From assembly GCA_035192965.1 (NCBI GenBank), contig CP136571.1, positions 3,304,501 through 3,368,500 on the forward strand: a stretch of DNA of 64,000 bases, read 5' to 3'. Origin of the DNA: Fuscovulum sp. (GTDB taxonomy: Bacteria > Pseudomonadota > Alphaproteobacteria > Rhodobacterales > Rhodobacteraceae). Shown one piece after another: positions 8,681-18,121 of this stretch. Below the pieces are notes generated by a model that was not told where the DNA came from, ran no database searches, and saw nothing but the letters and a program-made list of their open reading frames with translations. The position numbers were made by a program, and so were the translations under genes. Position 1 is the first letter of the stretch. Each line of letters starts with the position of its first letter.

Positions 8681-9787
8681 TCAGCCTCTCCATTCCGAAA
8701 CGCGATGGCCTGCCTGCGCAAGCCAATCAGGGTTGATCTCCACCCCCCAGCCGGGGGCATCGGGCACGGTCACGCACCCCTCTTTCACATCATAGGGCGA
8801 CCCAAGGAAAAGTCCCTCCTGCCACGGATAGTAGTCCGGCCCCTCGATCGACAATTCCAGATATTTCCCCGCATTGGGGATCGCCTTCAACAGATGCATC
8901 GTGCACATCGTCACCAGCGACAGGTTGGCCGCATGCGGCGTGATCGGCAACCCCGCCGCTGCACCCATCCGGCACACCTCCAGCGTGCGATGGATGCCGC
9001 CCATATACATCACATCCGGTTGCAGAATATCGACCGCCCCGTGCTCGATCATCAGCCGCCAGCTGGAAAACTCGCAATCCTGCTCACCGCCCGCCACGTC
9101 GATGGACAGCGCCGCCCGCACCTCTGCCGTCTGATCCACCTCCCAATAGGGGCAAGGCTCTTCAAAATGCCCGATGCCGTTGTCCTCCAGCATCCGCCCC
9201 ACCTCGATCGCCCGGCGGGGTGAAAAGCCGGAATTGCCGTCCACCAGCTTTTCGATGCCATCCCCCAACGCCTTCGCCACGACCGGGATCACCGCCTCCG
9301 TTCTCCCCGGCCATTCATCCGCGTCGCGCCCGCATTCCGCCCCCACGCGCCATTTGAAGGCGGTAAACCCCTTCTCATCCCTAAGCCGGCACAACCGCGC
9401 CGCCTCATCCTCGGGCGAAATATCGCGCTTCATACTCGACGCATAGGCGCGCAGCTGCCCCGGCTCCCCACCCAGCAACGCGACGACAGGCTTGCCCTCC
9501 ACCTTTCCCCGCAGATCCCACAGCGCCGTATCCAGCCCCGCCATGGCACGGCGCAGATAGCTGCCGGGATATTTGTGCTCCCGCTCATAAACCCGCCGCA
9601 GCGTATCCTCGAAATCCAGCGCATCCGTCCCCAGCGCGTGCGGCGCCACCTGACGATGAAACACCTCTGCCGTCAGGTCCGCGTAATAGGTCGACACCTG
9701 CCCCCAGCCGACAGCCCCACCCTCCGCCGTCGCCCGTACGAAGCAGACATACTCATTGCCAAAGGTCTCCAGCCGCGTGATCCGCAT
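8681..9787 (-). CDS. enolase-superfamily (mandelate racemase/muconate lactonizing) protein
   Basis: About 368 residues from 'MRITRLETF'. The barrel carries Lys145 in 'FKWRVG' (K-x-R, where many mandelate-racemase-group enzymes have K-x-K or K-x-H). Metal ligands are probably Asp183, Glu209 and Glu235 ('LVDGNSG', 'HFEEPCPYWE', 'GGEQDCEF'). Asp258 and His285 ('QPDVM', 'TPHAAN') form the usual His-Asp dyad. This set predicts abstraction of a proton alpha to a carboxylate, giving a sugar-acid dehydratase or epimerase. It is first in the operon with the class V aminotransferase. Confidence 0.85.
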   Translation of the reverse strand: MRITRLETFGNEYVCFVRATAEGGAVGWGQVSTYYADLTAEVFHRQVAPHALGTDALDFEDTLRRVYEREHKYPGSYLRRAMAGLDTALWDLRGKVEGKPVVALLGGEPGQLRAYASSMKRDISPEDEAARLCRLRDEKGFTAFKWRVGAECGRDADEWPGRTEAVIPVVAKALGDGIEKLVDGNSGFSPRRAIEVGRMLEDNGIGHFEEPCPYWEVDQTAEVRAALSIDVAGGEQDCEFSSWRLMIEHGAVDILQPDVMYMGGIHRTLEVCRMGAAAGLPITPHAANLSLVTMCTMHLLKAIPNAGKYLELSIEGPDYYPWQEGLFLGSPYDVKEGCVTVPDAPGWGVEINPDWLAQAGHRVSEWRG

Positions 9788-9887
9788 CGCACCCCCACCG
9801 ATCGCCGACCCCGTCACCCTAGCGCCCAGCTTCCGCCTACACAGCGCCATTCCCGACACGCGCCACGCCGCTTCCCGCGCTCTGTCC

Positions 9888-9951
9888 CTTCATCTGTTCC
9901 CAAATATCCCGGGGGTGAATGGCCGCTTGCGGCCAGAGGGGTTGGCCCCCT
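9888..9951. repeat. dispersed Rhodobacterales-type repeat, copy 1
   Basis: The core (TTCATCTG, then CCCAAATATCCC) is followed by two small hairpins, GGCCGC-TT-GCGGCC (9921-9934) and AGGGG...CCCCT (9937-9951). The same architecture recurs near 61416-61479, and related cores lie near 21704, 37945 and 38081. The rest of the 9788-10028 gap is unremarkable and should contain the promoter of the enolase-superfamily gene. Confidence 0.65.
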
Positions 9952-10028
9952 GAACCGGAGGCAAAGCGCGAAGGCGCGCAGCCGACAGAAAAGCCCTGCG
10001 GCGGCACGCCGCTCCGATCAGAACCCGA

Positions 10029-10487
10029 TCACCCCAAAGGCCCCGGCCGCCGCTCCTCGGTCAAAAGCACATTGGCCTCCACATTCCCCACCCCCGGCAG
10101 CGTCATGATCCGCCGCCGCAACACCCGCTCGAAATCCACGATATCCCGCGCCACCACGCGCAGGCGGTAGTCGAACAGCCCCAGCACATGCTGCACCACC
10201 TGCACTTCGGGGATGGCCGTCACAGCCCGCTCGAAATCCTCCAGCGGCACCCGCCCCCGCGTCGCCAGCTTCACCCCCAGAAACACCGTCACCCCAAACC
10301 CCAGCGCCGCACGGTCCACATCCACCCGCCGCCCCGCAATCACCCCCGCCTCCTCCAGCCGCCGCACCCGCCGCCAGGCGCCGGGCTGGCTCAACCCCAG
10401 CCGCCGCCCCAATTCCCCCGCCGACAGGGTGCCATCCGCCACCAAGGCGCGGCAGATCGCCCGGTCCAGATCATCCAGGTCGATCAC
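10029..10487 (-). CDS. Lrp/AsnC-family transcriptional regulator (downstream of pair)
   Basis: A 152-residue protein with an N-terminal AsnC-type helix-turn-helix ('LDDLDRAICRALVADGTLSA' then 'LSQPGAWRRVRRLEEAGVI') and a C-terminal RAM/AsnC effector domain ('ERAVTAIPEVQVVQHVLGLFDYRLRV'). Its ATG overlaps the stop of the upstream Lrp gene by four bases, so the two are translationally coupled. Amino acids are the usual ligands of the family. Confidence 0.9.
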   Translation of the reverse strand: MIDLDDLDRAICRALVADGTLSAGELGRRLGLSQPGAWRRVRRLEEAGVIAGRRVDVDRAALGFGVTVFLGVKLATRGRVPLEDFERAVTAIPEVQVVQHVLGLFDYRLRVVARDIVDFERVLRRRIMTLPGVGNVEANVLLTEERRPGPLG

Positions 10488-10939
10488 AGCGGCAACGCCT
10501 CCCCGTCCTTGATGGTGGAAATCAGCATCAAGGCCTCCAGCTCCGCGATATGCGGCAGGGTCAGGATGCGCGTGCGATAGACCTCCTGATAATGCCCCAT
10601 GTCCCGCGCGATCACGTTCAGCCGCACATCCACCCGGCCCAGAAACGTCTCGATTGCCACCACCTCAGGCACCTCCCGCGCCGCCGCGATGAACGCGTCA
10701 AAGGCCCGCGGGTCGGTCTTGTCCAGCGTAAAGCGCAACGAAACCTCCACCCCATAGCCCATCGCGCGCCAATCGATCACCGCCTGCTCCGCCCGGATCA
10801 CCCCCGCGGCCTGCATCCGCTCCAGCCGCCGCCACAGCGTCGCCACCGTCACCCCCGCCCGCGCCGCCAGCTCCGCGCGCGGCAAGGCCGGTTCCGCCAG
10901 ATGATGCCGCAGGATGCGCCGGTCCGTCTCGTCAAGCAT
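10484..10939 (-). CDS. Lrp/AsnC-family transcriptional regulator (upstream of pair)
   Basis: A 151-residue paralogue of the next gene: HTH 'RAELAARAGVTVATLWRRLE' and RAM domain 'EVPEVVAIETFLGRVDVRL'. Tandem AsnC-like pairs can form hetero-oligomers. The pair is divergent from ilvC with a 128-bp gap that contains a perfect palindrome, which suggests control of ilvC, autoregulation, or both. The target is inferred from position only. Confidence 0.9.
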   Translation of the reverse strand: MLDETDRRILRHHLAEPALPRAELAARAGVTVATLWRRLERMQAAGVIRAEQAVIDWRAMGYGVEVSLRFTLDKTDPRAFDAFIAAAREVPEVVAIETFLGRVDVRLNVIARDMGHYQEVYRTRILTLPHIAELEALMLISTIKDGEALPL

Positions 10940-10953
10940 GATCTATCCGCTAA

Positions 10954-12090
<1,137 letters not shown>

Positions 12091-12111
12091 TCTTTACGGG
12101 TCGGTTGGAAA

Positions 12112-12146
12112 AGGGGTGCAGTCTTAGCTGACTGTGCCCCTCTTTG
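12112..12146 (+). terminator. ilvC intrinsic terminator
   Basis: A 12-bp stem with two G-T wobbles (AGGGGTGCAGTC / GACTGTGCCCCT), loop TTAGCT, then CTTTG. It separates ilvC from the convergent AT-rich cassette. Confidence 0.75.
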
Positions 12147-12148
12147 AT

Positions 12149-13288
12149 TCAGGAACCACGCTTCTTTCTTTCGCGTCGTGATCGATAAACTTCGTAGTGC
12201 TTAGGGTGTCTCGCCCGCATTACACCTTCGTAAAAAGGCGTGGAAAACACAATTTCTTCCTGTTGCTCAACAATTTCTGCAACTCGCCGCTCCACCTCAA
12301 CCGCCCATTTCGCGCCTTTTGGTACGTTAATGATCAAGCGCGACAATTGAGCCTCAGCTATCTTTTGAGCAATCCTTCGATCGAAAATCTGGGCGTCCTC
12401 AAGAATGGAGTCTGAATCGAGGTTATCCAGTTCCCCCTCAAGATTAATTGATCCAACAAACTTCCTTCCAAGTTCAATAGCGCGCGTGAAAAGATAAACT
12501 TTCCGGATTTTACTGTTGACTGGCAAAAAGAATATATCCGATATCTCAGCGATTTGCTCTCGCGCAAATTTTGATCGCAGTAGTGCCAAAAAGGCTTTTC
12601 CTCTCACTTTCTCACGAGGATCCGAACACATCTTGAATATTGTATCAAAGATAGCCCGGTCATTAGAGAATTTTGCGGCAGCGATTGAAACAAATTTCAG
12701 AACTACCTCATCTTCGTTAAAGCAACGCGCAAGTATGTCTAAAATTAAAGATCGAAACTCTTCTCGACTTTCACAAATAGTCTCAAGGTAGAAAAAAATA
12801 TCAACCCTTTTAGTCAAATCTAGCTTTGACAGCATCAATTTTCGAAATATTACTCTTGTATCACTCTTGTCAAAACCACGCAGTGCCGATGGCAATGACC
12901 CCCTATTTCTAAAGAAGCTATGAATCCAGTCAGAAGCCAAAAGCGCCTCCGCCTCCTGCAGAACGCTAATTGCTTTCTTAATCTGTGGCTTCCGCGCAAT
13001 ATGCTCGCGTTCAATCAAGTAGTTTTGGAAGCAAGAACCAGCAACGTCTGCGTCAGTAAAGATAGTCGAATCGTCAAACAGAACCGAAACGCCAATACAA
13101 CCGCTCAAGTCTGCGCCAGTAAAATCAAAGCCGCGCAAATCAGAGAATGAAAAATCTACCCCGGACAAGTTTGCATGGCGGAAGTCACGACCGGGCACTA
13201 ATCCAAGGATCTGAACGAGAGATGTGAAGTCTGAACTTCCATCAAGCGCCCTTTCAATCATCGTCACTTCAGAATTTTTCAGAATCAT
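12149..13288 (-). CDS. pentapeptide-repeat / alpha-helical-repeat protein of AT-rich cassette, unknown function
   Basis: About 379 residues from the preferred Met ('MILKNSEVT', with GAGGA about 11 bases upstream); Met starts at 13312 and 13261 are also possible. An N-terminal block of about 50 residues is pentapeptide-repeat-like ('DFRHANLSGVDFSFSDLRGF', 'FTGADLSG', 'FTDADVAG'), which predicts a right-handed beta-helix. The rest is predicted helical with HEAT-like spacing ('LDLTKRVDIFFYLETICES', 'SDPREKVRGKAFLALLRS'), and the tail is basic ('YRSRRERKKRGS'). GC content is about 40%, far below the flanks. It follows the 260-aa gene with a short overlap, so the two form an operon. I do not recognise a family. 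Confidence 0.75.
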   Translation of the reverse strand: MILKNSEVTMIERALDGSSDFTSLVQILGLVPGRDFRHANLSGVDFSFSDLRGFDFTGADLSGCIGVSVLFDDSTIFTDADVAGSCFQNYLIEREHIARKPQIKKAISVLQEAEALLASDWIHSFFRNRGSLPSALRGFDKSDTRVIFRKLMLSKLDLTKRVDIFFYLETICESREEFRSLILDILARCFNEDEVVLKFVSIAAAKFSNDRAIFDTIFKMCSDPREKVRGKAFLALLRSKFAREQIAEISDIFFLPVNSKIRKVYLFTRAIELGRKFVGSINLEGELDNLDSDSILEDAQIFDRRIAQKIAEAQLSRLIINVPKGAKWAVEVERRVAEIVEQQEEIVFSTPFYEGVMRARHPKHYEVYRSRRERKKRGS

Positions 13289-14051
13289 CGCGCTCGTCAT
13301 CCTCAAACTCAACCGAGACCTCAGCGATCTTCACCACCCCAAGATAAACGGATCCATAATTTATTGTTTCACTGAGAGATTTTGCGATGAGGATGTCCAT
13401 CAGCCGTCTCTTATTCGTATCGGTGCTCTTGCTGAGTGACCCAGAATACGCCTCTATTCTTATATCTCGCTGAGCAACCAGAATCTCCCCCTTGATTATG
13501 CGTCTATTTGCATTCTTTCGCAATTGTAACCTGATCAAGCAATCATTACTTAAATACGTCGCTTCGAGGCTTTGATCATCCCTCAACTCTGAGACTATCC
13601 ATGAAAAGTTTGGCTTTGCGCACACTCTCAGAAATTCGATCTGATCAGTCGATACAAGCTCAAAACGCGAGAGCTTATCTGATGAGATGTTTACCCCCGC
13701 CCCAATTCCAAGTTTTGCCTTCAATTCAGAAATTTCGAAACTCAGCCCAGCCTTTCCTGAAAGCGCCTGCTCTCGGATTGATTTACCCTCATACTTCAGA
13801 ATAACCTCATTGTTACGCTTCGGTTCGCCAAATCGAGTACCGAAGACTTCGGAAAATCCCTCAACCTGCATCTTTAACTTTGCTTGAGATATTGCAACAG
13901 TACAATCATTGTCGCCGAGTTGCAGATTAGCTGCAGAAATTCGTAAGTCTGCATGACACGAAACTTCGTTTTCTTGGTTAGATCGAGAAAGTCTTAAATT
14001 GAAATCGCACAAGTCCCGCAGGTCTTCCCAATCAGACATTCTTCTACCCAT
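13269..14051 (-). CDS. hypothetical protein of AT-rich cassette
   Basis: 260 residues (or 256 from the second Met at 14039), rich in alternating hydrophobic/polar stretches that suggest a mainly beta fold ('CTVAISQAKLKMQVEGFSEV', 'DCLIRLQLRKN', 'DIRIEAYSGSLSKS'). The acidic tail is 'VEFEDDERDDSEKF'. There is no signal peptide, membrane helix or catalytic motif that I can name. Codon use and GC are strikingly unlike neighbouring housekeeping genes, pointing to horizontal acquisition. It is the first gene of the two-gene cassette. Confidence 0.72.
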   Translation of the reverse strand: MGRRMSDWEDLRDLCDFNLRLSRSNQENEVSCHADLRISAANLQLGDNDCTVAISQAKLKMQVEGFSEVFGTRFGEPKRNNEVILKYEGKSIREQALSGKAGLSFEISELKAKLGIGAGVNISSDKLSRFELVSTDQIEFLRVCAKPNFSWIVSELRDDQSLEATYLSNDCLIRLQLRKNANRRIIKGEILVAQRDIRIEAYSGSLSKSTDTNKRRLMDILIAKSLSETINYGSVYLGVVKIAEVSVEFEDDERDDSEKF

Positions 14052-14059
14052 ACGTGAAC

Positions 14060-14091
14060 ATTATACAAACTCAGCTTGCAATATTGTCGAA
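14060..14091 (-). promoter_or_regulatory. candidate promoter of the AT-rich cassette
   Basis: On the minus strand there is a perfect TATAAT (14060-14065), with a weak TCGACA 19 bp upstream (14085-14090). Only eight bases separate the -10 box from the ATG at 14051. Transcription would then start at or next to that codon, giving a leaderless message, or translation may start at 14039. Confidence 0.45.
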
Positions 14092-14097
14092 GACCAT

Positions 14098-14353
14098 GCA
14101 AGCACACCTGCGGCACTAACTCAAATGGCGGTAAGGAAGCGCCTCACGCGCCTGCACATCGCTCCAACATCCGTGACCTCCTGTATCGGGCCGGGGACGT
14201 AACTCGCCACCCCCCTATCTTTCCCCCCCCGAAAGGCGCATAGTGGCCTTCAGCCCCTCGATCCCGAAGGGCAGATCGTCAGGGTGTGGCGCGCAAGGGC
14301 CCCTCCTCCCGGCCGATGTTGTGCCAGCGCCATCCTGACCTGATCCCGTTTCC
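14098..14353. other. intergenic stretch with no recognisable feature
   Basis: Together with the flanking bases this gap of about 318 bp separates the AT-rich cassette from the 53-aa gene. GC rises back to the chromosomal level across it. I see no tRNA, attachment-site duplication or conserved ORF; the promoter of the small gene should lie in its right half. Confidence 0.5.
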
Positions 14354-14369
14354 CGAAAGGACATGACCC

Positions 14370-14531
14370 ATGGGTATTTCTACCCCCAAGCCGCGTTTCG
14401 ACCTTGCCGCCTTCCTGAGCGAAAAGGCCCCGGCCAAATCGCGGCGCAAGCCGATGTGGAAACGCCAGATGCCCACCGCCGAGGTTGAAGAGCCCACCGA
14501 GGCCGCCCCCGCCGACACGCCCAAGGAATAA
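14370..14531 (+). CDS. small basic/acidic protein, 53 aa, unknown function
   Basis: The ORF begins 'MGISTPKPRFDLAAFLSEK', has a Lys/Arg-rich centre ('KSRRKPMWKRQMP') and an acidic, Ala/Pro-rich tail. GAAAGGA lies nine bases upstream and a strong intrinsic terminator follows 37 bp after the stop, so it looks like a genuine monocistronic unit. It has no membrane segment. I cannot assign a function. Confidence 0.65.
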   Translation: MGISTPKPRFDLAAFLSEKAPAKSRRKPMWKRQMPTAEVEEPTEAAPADTPKE

Positions 14532-14568
14532 CGGCGCGCGGGGGTAACCCCGCCCCAAACCAACCCAA

Positions 14569-14602
14569 AAGGGCGCGCGGTTCCCCCGCGCGCCCTTTGC
14601 TT
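14569..14602 (+). terminator. intrinsic terminator of the 53-aa gene
   Basis: A perfect 12-bp stem (AAGGGCGCGCGG / CCGCGCGCCCTT), loop TTCCC, followed by TGCTTTTG. Confidence 0.8.
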
Positions 14603-14689
14603 TTGCCTAATCCACCGTCCGCTGCGCGCATACGCCGGTATGCACGGCCATCTGCACCGCCATCTGCACCGGGCGCTGCACGCCCAAAA

Positions 14690-16036
14690 TCAGGCCACGG
14701 CCTGCTCCACCGCTCTCACAATGGTACCCACCACCTCTTCCAGCAGCGCCGCATCCTCACATTCTGCCATCACCCGTACCAGCGGCTCTGTCCCCGATTT
14801 GCGGATCAGGATGCGCCCCTTGCCCACCACCCGCCGCTCCATTTCGGCGATCACGGCCTGCACGGCGGCATCTTCCAGCGGCCGCTTGTCGGCCCCGTAG
14901 CGCACATTCTTCAACATCTGCGGCACGGTCTCGAACTGCCGCGCAAGCGTTGCCGCCGTCTCCCCCGTCCGCGCCATTTCCGCCAGGAATTGCAGCCCCG
15001 CCACCAGCCCGTCGCCGGTCGTGGCATAGTCGGTCATCACGATATGGCCGGATTGTTCGCCGCCCAGATTGAACCCACCTTCGCGCATTCTTTCAACGAC
15101 ATAGCGGTCACCCACTGCCGTGCGTTCCAGCCGCAGCCCGCGCCCCTCAAGGTGCCGCTCAAGGCCAAGGTTCGACATCACCGTCGCCACCAGCGCCCCG
15201 CCGCGCAGCCGCCCATCCTCGGCCCAGCGCGTGGCCATCAGCGCCATGATCTGATCGCCATCCGCAACGCGCCCCTTGGCATCCAGGATCATCACCCGGT
15301 CCGCATCGCCATCCAGCGCGATCCCCACATCCGCGCCATGGGCCACCACCGCCTCGGCCGCCGTCTGCACATGGGTCGATCCGCAATTTTCGTTGATATT
15401 CTTGCCGTTAGGGGAAACGCCAACCGGGATGACCTCTGCCCCCAGCTCCCACAGCACCTCTGGCGCCGCTCTATAGGCCGCGCCATTGGCGCAATCGATC
15501 ACCACCTTCAACCCGTCCAGCCGCACGCCCGCAGGCAGCGTCGTCTTGACGAATTCCTGATAGCGCCCGCGCCCATCCTCGATCCGCTTCGCGCGCCCGA
15601 TATTCTCGGGCTGGGCCAAATGAACCTCGCCCTCCAGCAAAGCCTCAATCTCCGCCTCCGCCTCATCGGAAAGCTTGAACCCATCCGGCCCAAAGAACTT
15701 GATCCCATTATCGAAATGAGGATTGTGCGAAGCCGAAATCATCACCCCCACATCCGCCCGCATCGACCGCGTCAAAAACCCCACCGCCGGCGTCGGCACC
15801 GGGCCCAGCAGCAGCACGTTCATACCTGTGCTGGTCAGACCTGCGGTCAGCGCGTTCTCCAACATATAGCCGGAAAGCCGCGTATCCTTGCCGATGACCA
15901 CACGATGTGCCGCCCCACCATCGCGCCGGAAATAGCGCCCCGCCGCCGCGCCAAGGCGCAGCGCCATCTCGGCCGTCATCGGGTAGGTGTTCGCCCGCCC
16001 CCGCACACCATCGGTTCCGAACAGTTTCCGCGTCAT
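14690..16036 (-). CDS. glmM: phosphoglucosamine mutase
   Basis: 448 residues from '[13 protein letters not shown]', the canonical N-terminus. It interconverts glucosamine-6-P and glucosamine-1-P for UDP-GlcNAc, feeding peptidoglycan and LPS. The phosphoserine loop is '[15 protein letters not shown]', the Mg2+ loop '[10 protein letters not shown]', and the sugar-binding motif '[10 protein letters not shown]'; the phosphate-binding C-terminus is '[14 protein letters not shown]'. Its ATG overlaps the folP stop by four bases, the usual folP-glmM coupling. Confidence 0.97.
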   Translation of the reverse strand: MTRKLFGTDGVRGRANTYPMTAEMALRLGAAAGRYFRRDGGAAHRVVIGKDTRLSGYMLENALTAGLTSTGMNVLLLGPVPTPAVGFLTRSMRADVGVMISASHNPHFDNGIKFFGPDGFKLSDEAEAEIEALLEGEVHLAQPENIGRAKRIEDGRGRYQEFVKTTLPAGVRLDGLKVVIDCANGAAYRAAPEVLWELGAEVIPVGVSPNGKNINENCGSTHVQTAAEAVVAHGADVGIALDGDADRVMILDAKGRVADGDQIMALMATRWAEDGRLRGGALVATVMSNLGLERHLEGRGLRLERTAVGDRYVVERMREGGFNLGGEQSGHIVMTDYATTGDGLVAGLQFLAEMARTGETAATLARQFETVPQMLKNVRYGADKRPLEDAAVQAVIAEMERRVVGKGRILIRKSGTEPLVRVMAECEDAALLEEVVGTIVRAVEQAVA

Positions 16037-17046
16037 CCATCCACTCCATTCACGGCCTGCCACAGGCGCAAGGCCTGCCGCGTCTCAGCCACGTCATGCA
16101 CGCGCAGAACCTGCGCGCCCTGTGCCACACCCGCCAAAGCCACCGCCACCGATCCCGGCATCCGCCGGTCGGCCTGATCCTCGCCCCCGATCGTACCGAT
16201 GAACCGCTTGCGCGACGCGCCCAACAGCACCGGCACCCCCAGATCGTGAAACAGGCTCAGCCCCCGGATCAGCGTCAGGTTATGCGCCGCCGTCTTGCCG
16301 AACCCGATCCCCGGGTCCACCATGATCCGCGCACGGGGGATGCCCGCCGCCTCGGCCACGGCGATCCGGTCCTTCAGGAAATCGTAGACGTCCAACAGCA
16401 CGTCGTCATAGCGCGGATCATCCTGCATCGTGGCCGGGGTCTTGACCGCATGCATCAGGATGATCGGCGCGCCCGCAGCCGCCACAACCCCCGCCATCGC
16501 AGGGTCAAACCCCATCGCCGCCACATCGTTGACAATCCCCGACCCCGCCGCCAACGCCGCCTTGGCGACCGCTGCTTTGCGCGTGTCGATAGAGATTGGC
16601 ACCTCCAACCCGCCCGCCCGCAGTGCGGCGATCACCGGGGCGGTGCGCGCCACTTCCTCGGCCAACTCCACCTCGGCGGCACCCGGCCGGGTGCTTTCCC
16701 CCCCAATGTCCAGCACATCCGCGCCCCGCGCCATGGCCTGCGCCTGCGTCAGGGCCGCATCGGGTGCCAGAAACCGCCCGCCATCGGAAAAACTGTCCGG
16801 CGTCACGTTCAGGATGCCCATGATCCGGGGCCGATCCATCGCCATGCCGCCGAAATCCGGGCGTGGCGCGCTCAGCCGGTCCCGCACCTCGGCTGGCAGA
16901 TCGCCCACCGCCACCACGCGTGACGGCCCATCCCGGCGCAACACCTCCACCTGCGCGAACCAGCACCACCCCCCGGCAAGGGGCAGCGCCCCGGCAGGGC
17001 GGGCGGCATCGGTCATCGCAATGGGGCGGTAATATTCCATAAGCAT
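16033..17046 (-). CDS. folP: dihydropteroate synthase
   Basis: 337 residues, the sulfonamide-target enzyme that joins pABA to dihydropterin pyrophosphate. The TIM barrel begins near residue 75 with '[18 protein letters not shown]', and '[11 protein letters not shown]' carries the second signature. '[18 protein letters not shown]' is the pterin site, and '[11 protein letters not shown]' the loop near the pABA site. The N-terminal 70 residues exceed the E. coli protein but are common in this group. Overlaps glmM by four bases; folB lies 41 bp upstream on the same strand. Confidence 0.96.
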   Translation of the reverse strand: MLMEYYRPIAMTDAARPAGALPLAGGWCWFAQVEVLRRDGPSRVVAVGDLPAEVRDRLSAPRPDFGGMAMDRPRIMGILNVTPDSFSDGGRFLAPDAALTQAQAMARGADVLDIGGESTRPGAAEVELAEEVARTAPVIAALRAGGLEVPISIDTRKAAVAKAALAAGSGIVNDVAAMGFDPAMAGVVAAAGAPIILMHAVKTPATMQDDPRYDDVLLDVYDFLKDRIAVAEAAGIPRARIMVDPGIGFGKTAAHNLTLIRGLSLFHDLGVPVLLGASRKRFIGTIGGEDQADRRMPGSVAVALAGVAQGAQVLRVHDVAETRQALRLWQAVNGVDG

Positions 17047-17087
17047 TGCCTAGGCGCAGCACGTCACCCGCGCAAGCCCCGCGCGGT

Positions 17088-17996
17088 TCAGGCCCGCTCC
17101 ACCGGCACGCGGCTTCCTGCCGGGACTGCAACATCCCCGTGAAGCAGGAACCCGCTTGCCGCCATCATCTCGGCCAGCCACAGCGCCAGCGCTACCGGAT
17201 CACGGCTCTGCGGCCCGTCCACCGCGTCCAGCACCAGCTTGGATGGCGCCCAAACGATCATCTGCCCGTGCTTGATGGCCCAGTCGATTTCCGTCCGCGT
17301 GGCCACCACCACACAGCGTGGATCGCGCGCCGCCAGCGTCCAGGCGTTCTGCTCGATGGCCAGCAGGTCAATCCGCCGCTGCGTGGGCTTATGTCCCGTT
17401 TCGGCCCGCGGCAGATCGGGCAAGCCCACAGTCAGGATCACAGGCACGCCCCGTGCCTCCAACCCGTCCAGCCGCGCGGCCAGATCGGTTGCATGAATTG
17501 CGGCATTGTCCAGAAACACCACCAACGGATGCAGCGCCGCCTCTACCCCGTCGCTGCCCACGGCCTTCAACGGGGCCTCTGCCCGGCTGCGGGCAATCTC
17601 TACCCCCAGCTTGCCGGGGCCACGGTCCAGCTTTTCAACCCGCACAAAGGCGCGCATCGCCTGCGGTTCGGCCAGAATCCGCTCTGCCACCCGTTCCGCC
17701 AGCGTCTCCAGCAGGTTCAGCCGCTCTGCCGCAAGCTCCGCTGCAATCGCTTCGGTGATGCGGTCATAGCTCAGGATCTTGTCCACATCGTCGTCCAGCG
17801 GTTGCGGCTGCGGGCGCACTTCGACCACCACATTGAACTGGATGCGCTGCCGCGTGCCGCGTTCCTGCTGAAATGCCCCGATCTCCACCTCGACCACATG
17901 ATCGCGCAGACTGATCCGGTCACGCGGGTCGGCGCTGGCCGATGCCACGGCCCGTTCTTCGGGATGGGCAAAGGCAAGGCGGGTGTCGGTGGTCAT
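17088..17996 (-). CDS. folB: dihydroneopterin aldolase with C-terminal extra domain
   Basis: 302 residues, about 180 longer than stand-alone FolB. Residues about 25-145 are the aldolase ('DRISLRDHVVEVEIGAFQQE', with the catalytic Tyr/Lys region 'LSYDRITEAI' and 'VRVEKLDRG'). The remainder is a separate domain. Its end ('DPVALALWLAEMMAASGF', 'LLHGDV') faintly recalls the amino-acid-kinase fold, but I see no complete nucleotide-binding loop. GGGAGG lies before the ATG. It precedes folP and glmM in one run. Confidence 0.88.
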   Translation of the reverse strand: MTTDTRLAFAHPEERAVASASADPRDRISLRDHVVEVEIGAFQQERGTRQRIQFNVVVEVRPQPQPLDDDVDKILSYDRITEAIAAELAAERLNLLETLAERVAERILAEPQAMRAFVRVEKLDRGPGKLGVEIARSRAEAPLKAVGSDGVEAALHPLVVFLDNAAIHATDLAARLDGLEARGVPVILTVGLPDLPRAETGHKPTQRRIDLLAIEQNAWTLAARDPRCVVVATRTEIDWAIKHGQMIVWAPSKLVLDAVDGPQSRDPVALALWLAEMMAASGFLLHGDVAVPAGSRVPVERA

Positions 17997-18121
17997 GGTC
18001 TCGCCTCCCGGCGCACAAAGGAATACGGGGGCAGGTTATCCCCCACCCCCGACACTTCCATGTCCGAACCCGTCACAAGACGCAAGCAAGGCGACTCTCG
18101 TGTCGCCTTCCCGGCCCCGTC

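Noticed and set aside
14597..16177. 526-aa plus-strand open frame opposite glmM
   Set aside because: Antisense to glmM and of atypical composition.
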